64,000 bases of DNA from Heterobilharzia americana (taxonomy: Eukaryota > Platyhelminthes > Trematoda > Strigeidida > Schistosomatidae), in NCBI GenBank assembly GCA_944470555.2, contig OX104130.1:77505160-77569159 (forward strand), read 5' to 3'. Positions 23,738 through 37,049 of the stretch are shown here, piece after piece. Below the pieces are notes generated by a model. It did no database searches. It saw only the letters and a program-made list of their open reading frames with translations, and was not told the origin of the DNA. Every line of letters starts with the position of its first letter. Positions within the stretch are counted from its first letter, which is position 1. A program made the translations under genes and the position numbers.

Positions 23738-24537
23738 CAACACTGCAACGACCGAATTCCAGTTAGCTCGGTCTGAACGAAGGAAACAATTCAATATGAC
23801 TAGACTAACGCAAACCAAACAAGTTCCTGCCTTCTGCTTAATAATTACCCAAGCTTTCATGAGTCATGAACGGCTAAAGATGGGTTCTGCAATGTCAAAA
23901 CACGAGTTGTGGTAAATCTGTGAGAGAATTATTATAAGTCTTTGGTACTGTATCGAACAACAAGAAGCTATATGAAAATTACCAAAGTATCTCAACGTTA
24001 CCACTGAACAACCATGCAGCCCAAAACGTTCTCCTCACGATTACTTACTATACAGAAAATGGTCGGTTACGCAAATACGGTTGTTAAATGCCTGAAAATC
24101 AATTACAATATTCCCAACAAAATGAGGTCAAAACTCTGTCCACAAGAATCAAACCAATCAATGAACGTTTCCAGTAGATAGTCAGAAGACAGGCAGTCAG
24201 CTGATAGTGCAACCTTAAGCTGAGCCGAAACAAAACTTCCGGAGTCGTAAAACAGCGCCACGTTGTCAGCATCACACGACGGCAAGGTGAAGAGTCCATG
24301 ATAAGCATCAATCAAAACAAAGAAAAACGATGAGTATAAAGTCTAAGGAGACTAGCAAATGACCAAATGAATAAATAATAAAGAAATAGTTTTACTCCTA
24401 AATTGTTATTAATATTACATCAGCTTGGGTCAAGAGCATATTGTCCACACTGAGGGTAAAAATATTCAAATCAACATCGATACTGTCAAACGGAGTGCAC
24501 AGGGGGGATTTTCAGATCATTTTTAACATCACAGACA
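23738..24537 (+). repeat. Gypsy-type LTR (copy in plus orientation)
   Basis: Reverse complement of this block aligns across its length with 18743-19464. It begins near TGCAACGACCG and ends near ATTTTTAACA, as an LTR would. Two overlapping minus-strand frames at 24099-24315 are by-products of this sequence: the same amino-acid pattern (CLLTIYWKRSLIGLILVDRV) reappears at 19025-19090. It could be the 5' LTR of the RNase H remnant at 25850. Confidence 0.58.
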
Positions 24538-24829
24538 CTGTTGGAATGCTAACGTGTGGTGGACACAGTGGGCCATTTGTCGAATCCCCAGTTTGAGAAA
24601 CAGCAAGTTGCCCACTTTTTTTATCCTACAGAGGATTTTTCATGTCCCCTCAGCAACTGGTGGTCCGGTCGTCTAGGCTCACCTTGCTGATGGAAGACGG
24701 TGCTCTGTTGGCCTAACAGGGGTCTGATTTTGATCAGTTTCTATCCTGATTCACCGTTATAATCCACAAGATTTAGGATTAATGGGGTTGTGGATGCTAC
24801 CAACAAAAAGCAACCGTTGACATAAGAGT

Positions 24830-25084
24830 AAAACTTTTGCACTTTGGTAGAACTTAATTCCATTTTTATTGATTTATCAGATTTATCGCACGGTGTAACT
24901 CGATTGCCTACTAGGTTACGTTTCGGACATGGTTTATTGTCCGCTTTCTTATCAGGATATGGCATATGGCAATGGGTAATAAATTACGTCCGAAAAGTAA
25001 TCCAGTGAGCACTACTGTTACGCCGTATGACAAGTCTAATAATTCAATGATAATGGAACATGCGCCTGTCATATACAAGTTTTT
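24830..25084. repeat. head-to-head inverted pair of the PLE-linked NKL repeat
   Basis: Two copies of the repeat found at 836-935 face each other. The left arm 24938-24830 (minus strand) and right arm 24978-25084 (plus strand) are separated by about 40 bases. Each arm reads, outward from the centre, DNKPCPKRNL or GNKLRPKSNP, then VTPCDKSDKSIKMEL or VTPYDKSNNSMIMEH. About two-thirds of bases match and no indel occurs across roughly 105 bases, which keeps the frame aligned. Confidence 0.68.
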
Positions 25085-25849
25085 GCTTCGTAGAGGAGCC
25101 ATTTGTCACAGCAAATGGCCCCGGAGAAAGTGCAAATATATTAATAGAGGCCGCGTTCTATAATGGAAGAGAATCTCGCTTCTTGTGCTTTTGTAGGTGT
25201 GAAGACAGATGATGGTCCGAAGACACCGCTACGGTTAACTCAGCCTTACCTGACTGTCCCAGTCGACCGGCGCCCCATACTTCCCAGAGGTTGCCTGGTC
25301 CGGTATAACATGGACTCACACTTGACTATGAACACATTGGTGATATATTTAGTTTCAAGCAAATCGCAACCTGGGCACTGACAAGATCTTGAAGCACTTT
25401 TCAAACGCTCAAGGGCCACAAGGGATGATGATGAGTTTTAAATAAATGCAGATTTGGAAGAAAACCTTTGAAGTTCCTGAAACACCTGATTGGCAGGTCA
25501 GTGGTTGCTAGACAAAGTACAAATCATAAAACATCACCCAACATAAAACCCTTTAAAAAGTTTACGCTGATTCCTTTGATTGGCGAGCCCACTTTGTTTA
25601 CTCATGTGGAACTGTGGCAGCAGTTTGGAGATATCCACTACTTGTAATTCAGACCGTTTCCGTTATTTGTATCCGTTTATAGATGTTCAGTTGTCTGGAA
25701 AATGCAAGGTGCTTGCTAATGGGCCGAAACCTATCTTTAGGAAATGTATCAAGGATTTGGTTGTATTATGTTCTCTGAGCTCAGAGCTACAAATATTCTC
25801 CACTATATCAAGGCTTTATCGTCACTTATGACCAACACTTCTAATGTTA
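25085..25849. other. unassigned sequence between LTR and RNase H remnant
   Basis: Lies where gag and most of pol would be if 23738-26060 were one LTR element, but no gag, protease or RT motif was recognised. Confidence 0.35.
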
Positions 25850-26060
25850 ACTTTTCAATCGTTTCAAAAACGGAAGTAAGTTATCGGTGGTATCTGCTTA
25901 CGAATCGTTTCAAAACGCGTCAATCCAATCCACTTTCGATATAGTCAATTCGGCAGGACGTTAAGAGCTCTGCATTTGGCTATAAAGGGATTCGGGGGCC
26001 AACTAAAACGTACTGTCGTTGCGGCCACAGGTTACGAAGCCTTGAATTAAGCCTAAGCAG
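25850..26060 (+). pseudogene. possible Gypsy RNase H remnant
   Basis: The plus frame gives VIGGICLRIVSKRVNPIHF, then RYSQFGRTLRALHLAIKGF. It resembles the Gypsy RNase H stretch with a Gly-Gly turn, then the YSTFGREL-like and LA-KHF-like blocks. Only about 60 residues are recognisable, and no RT or integrase was seen on either side. Confidence 0.42.
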
Positions 26061-27197
26061 TACAGCAAAAAGTACCCTCCAATTAATGTGGTAACCAGAT
26101 CTTTAAAGTGATGTGTACCAGTAAATCTAGGAATACATATCATTATTACCATTACTGGATATGGCAACAATATTACACATATCAGTTAACCTCCCTGTCC
26201 AAATTATCCAGGGTACCAGTAGCCTGGTTAGCTACAGTTTTCAAAGCACGCACTTTACCGATATGCGGAGCCTAGGCACTGATCACCGGTGTCCATCTGA
26301 ACTAGATGGAGAAGATTTAAAATCGCATAAGCTAGTGGTTCCAAAAAGGAGGTTAGCTTAGCAGTCGGATTATTTCGTGTCACATTTGTCAGTGAGCTTC
26401 GCTCACTCGTTCCGAAGCCTGCCAGAGTCAGTGTTTTTAACGATCTGCATTAGTGGCATGCTCCAACTCCGGTCTACCTTGTCTGACCAGGGAATATGTT
26501 GCGTCAAATGTCCTCTTTATACCCTGCTTTAACCATTCAGTCATGTCACTTAATCGTTTCATACACTCTCTTGCAATTTTGAACTCACATCCGCAACGCG
26601 TTCCCACTCTTAATAGTAATAATATATTTCGAACAATAAATTATACGAGCACAAACCATTTGTACTGGCAACATTTGAACGTTATTGTTGTCTGTGAGTC
26701 TGAGAAGAGTGAGAAAGGATATATTGGTAAATTATGCATAGTCTGCCAGGATGCAGTTATTCAACTGTTGACGGCTAAAAGTATTAGATACTAACCCTTT
26801 CGCCATATAGCAGTAGTGAATGGTAACACAGCCTTCACCACCCAGTATGGGCTTCAAGCAGGCACCTGTGATTAGTCCTCTGCACTTCAATTTAGGAGTC
26901 GCATAATCAGTAAACGTACATAGGATATCAAACGCCGAACAACAGTGAGGCTTAGAAAGGTGCGAATAGTCAGTAAGTTATTGCTGTTCATGGAGAGCAC
27001 GTAAAACTGGATTCAAATCATGGTGTGGACCGATGACATAGCTTGGAACCAGTGGCACTCGGTATCATGCAGCACGTAGTGATTGTTTGGTTCAGTGCCA
27101 CTAGAAACAAGTTCACGGGGATAAATTAAGCTAAAGTTGTGACTTTGTCCAGGAACTGTTCTCATTTTGCAGCCCACAAAGCGTAAGGTCTCATCAT
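26061..27197. other. unassigned sequence with a repeat edge at 26622
   Basis: The only internal link found is 26622-26680, related to the edge at 10641-10690. Frames at 26161-26361 and 26453-26794 have no motif that could be named. Confidence 0.35.
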
Positions 27198-27365
27198 TAG
27201 GCCACTCGATGTCTTCAAGGCTGGTGCCTCATATGGGGTCATTTTCGGTTCTCTTCTGTACCAGGAGAGTGGGTGCTATTAGTCGGAGAGTCTACACGTT
27301 TGGACACAAACAGCACGTAATGCCAACATCTCTAGGAACAATCTCAATTGGAGCCATAAATTTGA
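27198..27365 (+). repeat. dispersed repeat, copy 2 of 2
   Basis: Partner of 23107-23290 in the same orientation about 4 kb away. Downstream sequences of the two differ. Confidence 0.55.
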
Positions 27366-28059
27366 GGTGAACCGTCAAATTAATGAGTATGCAGCGGTTT
27401 CGTCGTGAATCTGCCTATGAGAAAGAAGAAGGAACATGGGTATGGAACAATTTATTGCCCACTTAAATCGATGAGAAACAAGATGTGGACAGAGTAACCA
27501 AAGAAAAAGAGATCAGATGTAGACTCAAGAGTAGTTGCACAACAATTATCCATCTTTTCAGTAATAAACTACGGCGAGATAGTAGTGTGACTTTTATGCA
27601 CGATAAATATAGAGTATAGCACTGAAACTATTTGTCTGGACGGCGGAGCATATCAGTTGAGACGTCTTATTGGGAATTTAAGAGACAAGGAAAAAGTAGT
27701 CGTTATGCATACGGGCGTATGCAGAAACCTTTTAATACGAAGTTTCGGCGAGAAGTGAATTAGTGGGAGTAGTAGTGTGCAGAAAGTAAGACAATATGAT
27801 GTATGGACGTTTGCGAGGAATTCTGAGGAAAGACTTTTCGGCAGTACAACTAAGTGAATTTGGGCGTCGCCTTCAGTCAGATGAGTATCCTGTTTACCAT
27901 GTGGGCCGACCTAGTACAATGGTACCGGCTATGCAGCAGAGGGGAAACTGCCTAAAACACACTTTTCTCATCGTTCCAAATTTAAAGCTATTTAGTTCGT
28001 TGGATAGACCATAGAGAGATCCTACCTGTATTTATCCTTAAGTTACCATCGATTTCACT
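27366..28059. other. unassigned sequence, possibly CR1 3' untranslated region
   Basis: Lies directly 3' of the CR1 copy at 28060-31870 on the minus strand and could be its 3' untranslated region plus flank. No other signal. Confidence 0.35.
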
Positions 28060-31000
28060 ACCTTGGAGACACTAGGGTCCCACAGAGCCATCTCTGAGTG
28101 CCTCTGTTGGAAGGCATCTATCTACAAACAGACTGTAGATATCACCTGGACCCAAAAGCAAGTTAATAAGGCGCCTAAACTGCGACACGGAGGTGCTGCT
28201 GAGCACAATTACTGCAAGCCCATTCCAGATCAAGCTGTAATACATAGTAAAGAATTTATATCTGACCTGTTTATTGCATCTTTCTATTGGCAACGTCAGT
28301 GTATGATTTCCAGGGTCAAATGGTGGTACATATCTTCAGGCGCGTGGGGAGGAACAGTATGACAGGCCATGCAAAGTTTTGTACAACAGAACTAAGTCGT
28401 TTCTCAGACGCCGTTCCCATAGCGGTTCAGTGGACAGTACAGTGCACCTATCTATGTGGTCTACATTACCAGCGTGAGTCAGTAATCGTCCAGCGAAACA
28501 CCCGTGGACGTATTCAAGTCGTAATTTGTCAGTTTTGTTCATGTTAGAAAAACAGAGTGAGCCATATCCCAATATCGGTCTAACATAGAACTTAAAAAGG
28601 ACAAGTTTGGCCTCTTTTGCATAGAAGCTCTTCAGAAAGAAACCTGATAGTCTTCTAGCTTTAGAGACGATAGCTGCGACATGCTCACTGAAGTTAAGGT
28701 TACCAGAATAATGGACGCTCAGGTAGCAAACCTTATTGAGTTTTGAATTTCATGATCTCCCATGGATAGCTTGCTGATAGGATAGTACTTTCCGAGGTAT
28801 ATAGTCCCACATTTTTCATGGTTGAATCCCAATTGCCACCTCTGACTCCACTCAAGTAGATTATTCAAATCTGCTTGAGCTGCTGACAGACCTTCAGTAA
28901 TTACGCCATACCGGAACAATCTTCAGGTCGCCAGCATAATGACATGGTTTTCCATGCCTGACTACCTTGCATGTGTCACTAATATACACGAGAAAGAGAA
29001 GTGGACCAAGAACGATTCACTGTACCACACCACTTTTAGTTGGCTGAGGGCCTGAAAAGCAGCTATTTTATTCAGCTATCTGAGGGCGCTCATGAAGGAG
29101 CGATTCAAACCAGTTATGTAAGGGGTTTTACACACCAAACGATTTGAGCTTCATGGGTGCTCTCTGGCGGGGCACTTTATTGAATGCCCTCCGAAGTCGA
29201 AAAACAGTACAGAAACTAAAAGGCCTTGGCCACGCCTTTGTGTGGTGTATTCAAGATAAACTAGCATGCAAGTGTCACAGGATCTGGTTTGTAGGAACCC
29301 ATGCTGCGAAGCTGGTAATAAGTTGTTGTCGAGTAGGTAATGCACTACACTATTTTTTGCACTCTTCTCCATCACTGTGGAAACCACCGATGTGGCATTA
29401 ATTGGACGGCAACTACCCACATGTGCAATTGATCTGGATTTATGAGTAGGAGTGACACAGGTAGCTTTCCGGCTGGAGGGGTAACGTGAACTATTGAGTG
29501 ACAGAAAATAACTTCAGAAGCAACGCAGGTATATCCTCACCTCCGTTTTTAATGACAACAGCAGATATCCCATCTGAAGCATCAGCAAAACGAATTTTTA
29601 GAGTTTTAATCGCCGAAGAAATATTTCGTACTGTAAGCCTCTTGTCTTGGATCCTGGAAGAAGGTGCTGTTAACAGTTGCAACCCAAATGTCTTACTCTC
29701 ATTTACTACCGGGGCAGCAAAGTGGTTACTGAAAGTCTCCGCAATTTGCTTAGGGTCATCGTGCATCTGACCGTTACTAATAATACACTTAATCGTTTTG
29801 GACTTAGATGATTTCAGTCTGGACTTGGGAATCTTTTTTAGAGATTCCTTATTGCCAGAAGATAGAGCTTGACGTTCCTGTCCGATGGCTTCATGTACAC
29901 GTAGAGCACCAGCATAAGCACAAATGTTAGACATCGTGACTAGTGAGGCAAAGTCATGTTGCCTATGAAGACGGGTAGCATGTTACCGAAGTCGACTTCG
30001 AAGGGAAGTTGGAACAGACAGCGTTTTCTGGATCATAGACTTGGCCTTCTTTTCTGATGCGAAATAATCACTATTACTGCATAAGTTACGATAAAAAACA
30101 GTTGTCAGTGCTTCCATAGACGTACTGGCAAAGTAATCTTCCCAATCTAAACACCTTAGTGAAAATTGAAAGTCCTTCCAGTCAGTGCCACGGTAGTTTC
30201 TGCACCGTATTAGCCGTCTTTCAGGGTTAACAGGAGACTCAAAATTTAGGCAGAAAACTACAACTTTATGTTCACTCCCTGGGAATCGATGGCCGATATG
30301 TACCATAGAAGGAATGAGGTTGTTAGCGAAAACTAAGTCTAAAACATTGTGTAGTCTAGTCAGACTTCGAAAATACCAAAGCCACCCGTCAGACTCAAGA
30401 CAGTGGACGAAATATTTGTATTGTTTGGGAGCCTCTGTAGGGCACCAAGAGATTTCTGGCATGTTAAAGTCCGTGCATATAATGTTTCCTGCAAATGGGC
30501 GGAGGCGATAAACCTAAAGGCTTCTGACAACACGTTGTCATACTCGGAATTGGAATTGGGAGGACGATACACGCACCCGAAAAGAAAGGATAGACATCTA
30601 GCGGGCTTCAGAATAACCCAGACAGAATCTTTTACAATTCTTAACTCCGGGATATCTCACTGCATGGAATCTACGGATGAACTGACATACACGAGACAAC
30701 CACCCCTGCGGCCACATGTCCTGTCACCAGGAAAATGTGTGTAGTTGTCAAGGCAAATGCTCGAGTTAGAAACGTCTGAGATGCACCATGCCTCAATTAC
30801 CACAGTGATTGAAGAGGAGCATAACAACGCAAGTTAGGCCAAACTAGACATCTTACTGCGGACTGACCGGGCATTTATTAAGCACACAGAAAATGGACGC
30901 CCTGACATCTGAAAGCAACAGCAAACATCTTGGAAGAACAACTTACTAGTGTCGTTAGGAAGCATAGAGTGCTGGCTCCAGGTAAGCCGTGAGGTATCGG

Positions 31001-31870
31001 GTAAATGAATTGTGCTAACATTAAAAGGAAGTGGTATGGGGTGGTTTGATAGGGAAACGGTGTAGTTAGGACTATAGATCGATTCGACATCAACCTTAAG
31101 CAGGTCGGAAGACCGAGAAAGAGAGACCGAGTTGTTCAGAAATTCGTGGTCATGTGGCACTTTTCTAACACATATCCACCAGGGTCAAGGATCAGGGTGC
31201 CTTTATTTTTATTATCAGTGCTAGGTTTAGATGTTGACCTGGCGGATGCAAAGGAGGCATGATACCGTTCGGTTCCCAGCGACTTTATGTGGTCGTGTAT
31301 AACACGTGGTTGGAGACTAACCGGATCATCTGGCTTACTAAAGGTGCCATCAACTCTTGAGGTTGCCAAAAATTATGTTGCGGTGTTTGCAAGCTTTTGA
31401 TGGGTTCAAGAATACGTGTCACGTAATCATTGTGGTTACATTCACTGGTGGGTTGAGTATACTGGCTACTTTTGCCTGCTGTGAGGGGATTCAGAGCAGG
31501 TGTTTGGCGGTAGCTTGGTTCACCAGTCGAATAATGTGTTTTCCTTGGAAACAGTTTTCGATTCTACGTTTTAAGGAGCGCTGATGCTGCTTTAGCAAAC
31601 ACTCTGATCTCGTCATAATGATCACTAGATTTAGGTTCAGACGGAGGTTGTGCAACGACTAAACAATCATTGTTGCGCTTTACTAAGGATGTGGAGTGAA
31701 ATGGCCTTATATGGCCATTAGTGGCTTGAAAACGCCTATTATCTTCATGATAAGGTGGTTTGCCACACAAAAGAGTGACTTTACTGTTTGGCTCGTGTCT
31801 TTTGGCTAGATGACTAGAATTTGGCATAAGTCTCCTTACCGCACACATACGTCTACCAGATTTGGCCATT
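28060..31870 (-). mobile_element. CR1-superfamily element, near full length but decayed
   Basis: Minus-strand frames follow domain order. ORF1-like Ser/Lys-rich frames occupy 30834-31869. The endonuclease starts at VCLINARSVRSKM (about 30840-30895), continues with CVYRPPNSNSEYDN near 30570, then NMPEISW and LDLVFANNLIPS in 29983-30480. A linker is at 29491-29934, RT at 29151-29420 (LLPASQHGFLQTRSCDTCML), the region after the active site at 28719-28919 (ADLNNLLEWSQRWQLGFN) and the C-terminal block at 28072-28572 (NIDHIDRCTVLSTEPLWERR). Stops and frameshifts interrupt every domain. Confidence 0.78.
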
Positions 31871-32739
31871 GTTGTAATTATTTGGCGTAAAAACTTCGGA
31901 TTAATAATGGTAATATAAACTTAGTCCAACTGTTAGTATCTGCGAGTGAATGGAGATGAGATACACAAGGACCAACAAATTTAATCGATATGGTGGACGT
32001 TAATAAACAAATAAACAACTTTTTAGACCTCTCTTTGTATTCTTCAGGTTCAACAGAATTCCTCCAACTAAGCGATTCTAAAAATCACGGTAACTGTGCC
32101 GAGGTTCTTATATATATATAAGATTAGACCCAGAATGCGACGTGATAGAAAAAGCCGAGGGTGGATTACTAGGATATACGGTAGTGTAATGAGTCATAAG
32201 ACAATCCCAGATAAAACCTGTGGACAGTTGCTGAGCCTCCGCAAAAATCGGCCTGTTAAAGTGAGTGATTATCTAACAATGCACAGAAGAGGCTGGCAAC
32301 GCGACAACAAGAAACACGCTACGTCTGATCCGTAAAGCGCTCAAGGGTCACCTTCTAGCTTCGGCTTCCAGGTTTTTCCACCTCTTGTTGTCCAGCTCTG
32401 CCGTTCGTCAGTTATCTTTTACCAGCAAATGTGAGTTAATCCTGTGCATCTGCATAGTCCCCTGCCCACCCTTTCCCTTTCAAATATTCGTGGCCACCAC
32501 CACGATGGTGGATGGCAACAGGCTCCTAAGAGTAGATCTAATGACCACTCCAGAAGTGCTGAGCACAAACTGCAGGTTTCTTCTAGGCGGCCTTGTTTAT
32601 CATCAGTCACTCCTGACCACAAATGTTTGTCGGAATTCGGATGTGTTAATGCTGCAGGGAGCATGGCTTCACAACCTGAAGGGTGAAGATTCGGGACTTC
32701 TAAACGGTTTCTAGTTACTTCGACAGGATCGACGCCTTT
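31871..32739. other. unassigned sequence
   Basis: Includes a short TA run at 32108-32118. Frames on both strands at 32385-32781 overlap each other and have no recognisable motif. Confidence 0.35.
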
Positions 32740-33560
32740 CGAAGAAGTGCGGTGGAGTCTTGGCAACATTCGCTGGTACATACTGGGCTACCTCCCAATA
32801 TGTATGCTTCAGCTTCTCTTAAGGAGAAATTTTGTTACCATTAAATGTTGCCCTAGTCGTGAGCTAAGTGACAGTGTGACTACTTTCCGACACTGGCTGG
32901 GGACGGCCTTTTCGTGGTGCTCTGATGCCGTTCTACAGTTCAACACCAACATATGCGGATGGACCTGCACTGCCAACAGTAACCTCAGCTTGATATCTGA
33001 AGTATCTGGAGAACAGTTACCATAACTCATATCCGTCTCAGACCCAAGACATTTCAGTGGCGCAGATGTCTCTGAACGGGCAGCGTATGGCAAAACTAAG
33101 TCACGTGGACGCTTAGGATACATCGTGTGTAACTTTTGTAGCACCGAATCAAGGGTTCTGTTCTACGAAGTGTTTGTCCGTCCAAGTCTTGAATATGCCC
33201 GTTAATTATAAGTGGCTTCCGTGTGAACAACGAACTAAAACTAAAAGCAGTACAATGCCACTTTACACTGAGAACACTATGAGCTGACTGCAGTCTTGGT
33301 TTCATCTCCATATGCAATATTCTGGGACTAGAATTTTTCTGAAAGAGGCGACCTTGAGCGGATCTTGTATTTCATTTCTAACTACGATGTAAGTGAATGT
33401 ACTCATGTGGCCCGGAAATTAAATTAGTTGTGATATCTACCCACAATATACGTAACCACAAAAATGTTGGCTAAGACTGAGTTATAAGGTCGACCTGCAA
33501 GGCAATTTTTCCTCAGTAGGTTCTCTAACACCCGAATAGACTTCTCGAGGAGGTGTGTAC
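32740..33560 (+). pseudogene. CR1-superfamily RT C-terminal region, decayed
   Basis: The plus strand reads QFNTNICGWTCTANSNL near 32940, then SRGRLGYIVCNFCSTESRVL and YEVFVRPSLEYA at 33095-33205. The second part is close to IIRNFCGTESQVLLYKV in the minus-strand copy at 17000-17100, so both belong to one subfamily. The C-terminal block near 33500 is barely recognisable. Several stops. Confidence 0.65.
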
Positions 33561-34779
33561 CGCAGGTTCACCACCTGTTCTCTGCTTCTCAGCTGATAAG
33601 CTCCTCACAGATGATGAATCTACCACTCACTTATCAACTATACGCGCATCTAGGGCCAGTAAAAATATATTAGAGCCCCTGAACCTGCAAAGTGAGCTTA
33701 TCACCAATCACAAGTACTTTTGTCCCCAACAAACCTACGGATCTTCGGACGGGATATTTGATTATTATTTCACTTGCTTGGATTGCGCAGTCAGCAGTGT
33801 ACACACTGGAAAGGTTCAAATCTACCTGATGTGGGGTCGGTTTTCCTTTCGTATCAACAACTAAACACTGCGTATCCAAGGGCTTGTACCAACTTTACGT
33901 AAGAAAGGCAGAAGAGTTACCTTTGTGCTCATAAATTGGGGTGTGTATACGGCTTAGGTGGGTTTAAGACAAGAATTTCTATCCCCACAATTTGTCTTAT
34001 GCCTTCCCTTTCAGCATAAGCTTGAAGAGAAAAGCTTGAGCACTATTTTGACCAAAATATCAACTTACTGAAAATAATACATCGTATGCGATACTGGAGG
34101 TTATTGAAAGAATTTTTCGAACGGTTTGTTCCCACCGATTACTGATTTTCTGGAACGTTCCACAACGAACTCACCTACTTACCAACGTCCAAAATGCTAC
34201 GATGCACGAAAACTCAACCGCAGTAACTGGTTTAAGGCTTCTAAATGGCCACAATGGCAGCGAAAACCCGGACAAACGATTAAATATGAGAGATCGACTC
34301 ACCTAATGACTCTACGTGCAACCTATCAGCAAAAATCCTGAGTAATAACTTTCACCAGCACCTTATCTCGTTCGTTTCTGCGTGATAAAAGACAATTAAC
34401 GGCCAGCTTACCTGCTTGATGATGCCACATACTCCAGTACGAACACCATATTAAAATCCGTTGGTGTTGGACAGTGGCGCTTCCAATGTCTATTTCTATG
34501 CACCGTGGCAACCAATTCTAGTGACTTACGGCCGCATAGCTGTGTACGGTAACACGACTGGTGGGGAACTCTAGAGCTTAGATGTTCATGCCAATTGCAT
34601 GGTTGTGCTGACATTTACTGATACCTGAAATCGATTAAGTGATTTCATGTTGGCCAGTGATGTTGAAATAGGTGACTTTCCGATGAACATGGAAATATAC
34701 TGGCGGGTCTAATACGTCATTCAGTTGTAACACAAAAGTCAAATATTTTGCGACCTTGATCTCACTTTAGTTTGAAAAC
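33561..34779. other. unassigned sequence
   Basis: The frame at 33553-33864 overlaps a minus-strand frame and lacks motifs. No repeat partner found. Confidence 0.35.
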
Positions 34780-36650
34780 GATCCAAACTCATAAACAGTG
34801 AGTGTGCACTGTAACGTGACATGTTTCCGTTTTCTCTATAGCTTTCAGATACCTGATATTGTGATGGACTTTAATGACTTTCCCTCTATACAGTTCGGGA
34901 CAGCTCAGACGTTACAGGTCTCTCTAGCATCATTGACTTGGTCATATGTGCAGACGGGCTTCTCTCATGTTAAATTCATGATTTGAGGGCAATATATTCA
35001 TTTATTGATTATTTGTAAACATTTGAACAAATACCAACATATGCATAACACCATATTGATACCAAACCCGACTGCAGTTTTTCAGATTTGTCAACTTTTA
35101 CATTACGTGAATGCACTTTCAAATACACTATCGCCAATATCACAAGCTATTCTGAATTCCTTCTCAACATATGCTGCCCTGCTGAAGCGATTTGTGTCAG
35201 ACTTGACGGACTTTCCTCTCCTCATCTCGAAAGGCTCTAGAGTGAAAAGGAAAGGTTGTATGAGGGGAAACCCCCTTGGGGTGAGAAAGTTTGACTACCT
35301 AATTAGGTCTGAAGTACAACGTCTGAATATTACGTATGACCAGACGTTTCTTTCTTGTAAGAACTCCTTTAGCATGTTTAAATCACCCAAATAGCCTACT
35401 GGTAGAAAACAGATAATATAACAAGCCTCTTTGGGTGTCTGGGCCTCAAACAGGTCATTCGTAGGTATGCAAGCTGATTTCATCCTGCCGGTGTCTATAG
35501 TCAAATGGATACCTGCTTTCCCGGTTTTAATTTAAACCATGTATTTATTTGTCTTAAATCCTTGGATCTGTCAATTCCGAAGCTTAAGCCCAAAGTTGTA
35601 CCTGTGCCTAAGTCAGCTTTTGAATTAGGTATTAAGTTTCGGCCCATCGAAATAACTCTGCATATTTTGGACGCTATGGGGAAGTTATTTCTCCTTGAGC
35701 TTAAGCCCCCACCGATGGTTTTCAGAGATCCTAAACAATTCGCTTACAAACGCAGGAAAAGTAATTTAGCTGCTGCCACTCTGTTGCGTCGTAATATCAT
35801 TTCTAGCCGAGACAAAGGTGCTGGGTATTTTTATTGGGCTTTCTTGGATCACTCATCAGCCTTTGGCTCTGTTCGTGGACCAGTTCTATTGGATAAGCTC
35901 ACCATAGCTCATACTGACCCATAGGTTACAAAGTGACTGCATTCTTATTTTTCTAAAAGGAAACAGCATACCGCTATAAAGGGAGGCACTCAACTTCATT
36001 GCTTGCTAGAGCCGGTGTACTCCAAGACGTAGTACTTTCTTCGTTTCCCTTGTTGTTTCTCGAGTGATTTGCCCTACGCCACTGAAGCTAATTTTGCTGG
36101 TTATTCTGATAGCCTGATAGTTTTTGTACCAGTTACCTTCCACCTAGATTGTTCTAAATCAAATCATTTCTCGTCTGCTATTGACCAATGGCCCTCGTCA
36201 AAAGGCCACACGACGAACCCTTCTGGGCATCAGACTGTTAATGTCAACCTCAGGCTTAAAGAATATTTTTGTGAGCTTCTCAAGTTACACGACGCCTGTT
36301 GCACTGATAGTATTTCTGTAGAAAGTGGGCCGAGTTTCAAGCGCCATGGACCGAGTATTAGTTTCAACCTCTGTTCGCCTTCTTCTATCTTGTCGACTTA
36401 CAGAAGAATCTTTCGTTTAACGCAACACGTTAGGAAACTGAGGCTCTGTGGTACTACTCGACCTCTGCTTTTGCGCTTTATTAATTTCTGCACGTTACCC
36501 AATGTTCTCCTTTTTACCTGTCGACCTTTTCTGGCCCACCAAAACAGACCATGTGATATTGCTCAGGGCATTGAAAGCTGTCAGTAGGGTGAATGGAATG
36601 CCCCTAGCTCGAATGATTGACACAGTAGTTGTCAGACGTTGAAATTCTAG
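34780..36650 (+). pseudogene. CR1/L2-like non-LTR retrotransposon, decayed endonuclease-RT region
   Basis: The best part is 35505-35924, with RT blocks KVVPVPKSAFELGIKFRPIE, then LDAMGKLFLLELKPP, FAYKRRKSNLAAATLL and FLDHSSAFGSV. The sequence of motifs with FLDHSSAF resembles L2-like members of the CR1 group rather than the other CR1 copies here. The region near 36070-36130 (PYATEANFAGYSDSLIVF) corresponds to the active-site strand, where the usual F/YADD is degraded to YSDS. The rest to 36600 is the connection region. Upstream frames at 34860-35394 may be the linker after the endonuclease. Confidence 0.68.
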
Positions 36651-37049
36651 AAAGCAACTAGCTACAGTAGTTTTAACTGATGATGAGCATCAACTCTGTT
36701 CGCATCTCGCCCCTTTTATCTCCTCATAGGGATAGGATGAAACTACATAAGATTGTACACTCGTGTAGCTAAGTGAGAGAATTCCACTGCGCTTTACCCA
36801 GCACTCACATGTGTGAGGAAATGAGTGCAAAGATAGAACTCAATTATGTACGTTGCGACAACAAATAACCACTTTCCAATTCTTCAAACAGTAATGTAAA
36901 ATCTTAAACGCTATTAATATTCCTTGCGTTACTTAAATCCTGAGGATAGCACTACTCAGAATTTTGACGTGTACATACTTTTTATTGCAACATCACGCTG
37001 AGAGTTCAGGATTGTGCAGAAAACTGCTACGAACAAAGCGGTCGTTATT

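Noticed and set aside
24099..24315. Two overlapping 70-codon frames, one resembling a small secreted or membrane protein
   Set aside because: The same sequence recurs in the LTR-like insert at 18743-19464, so it is repeat DNA rather than a gene.
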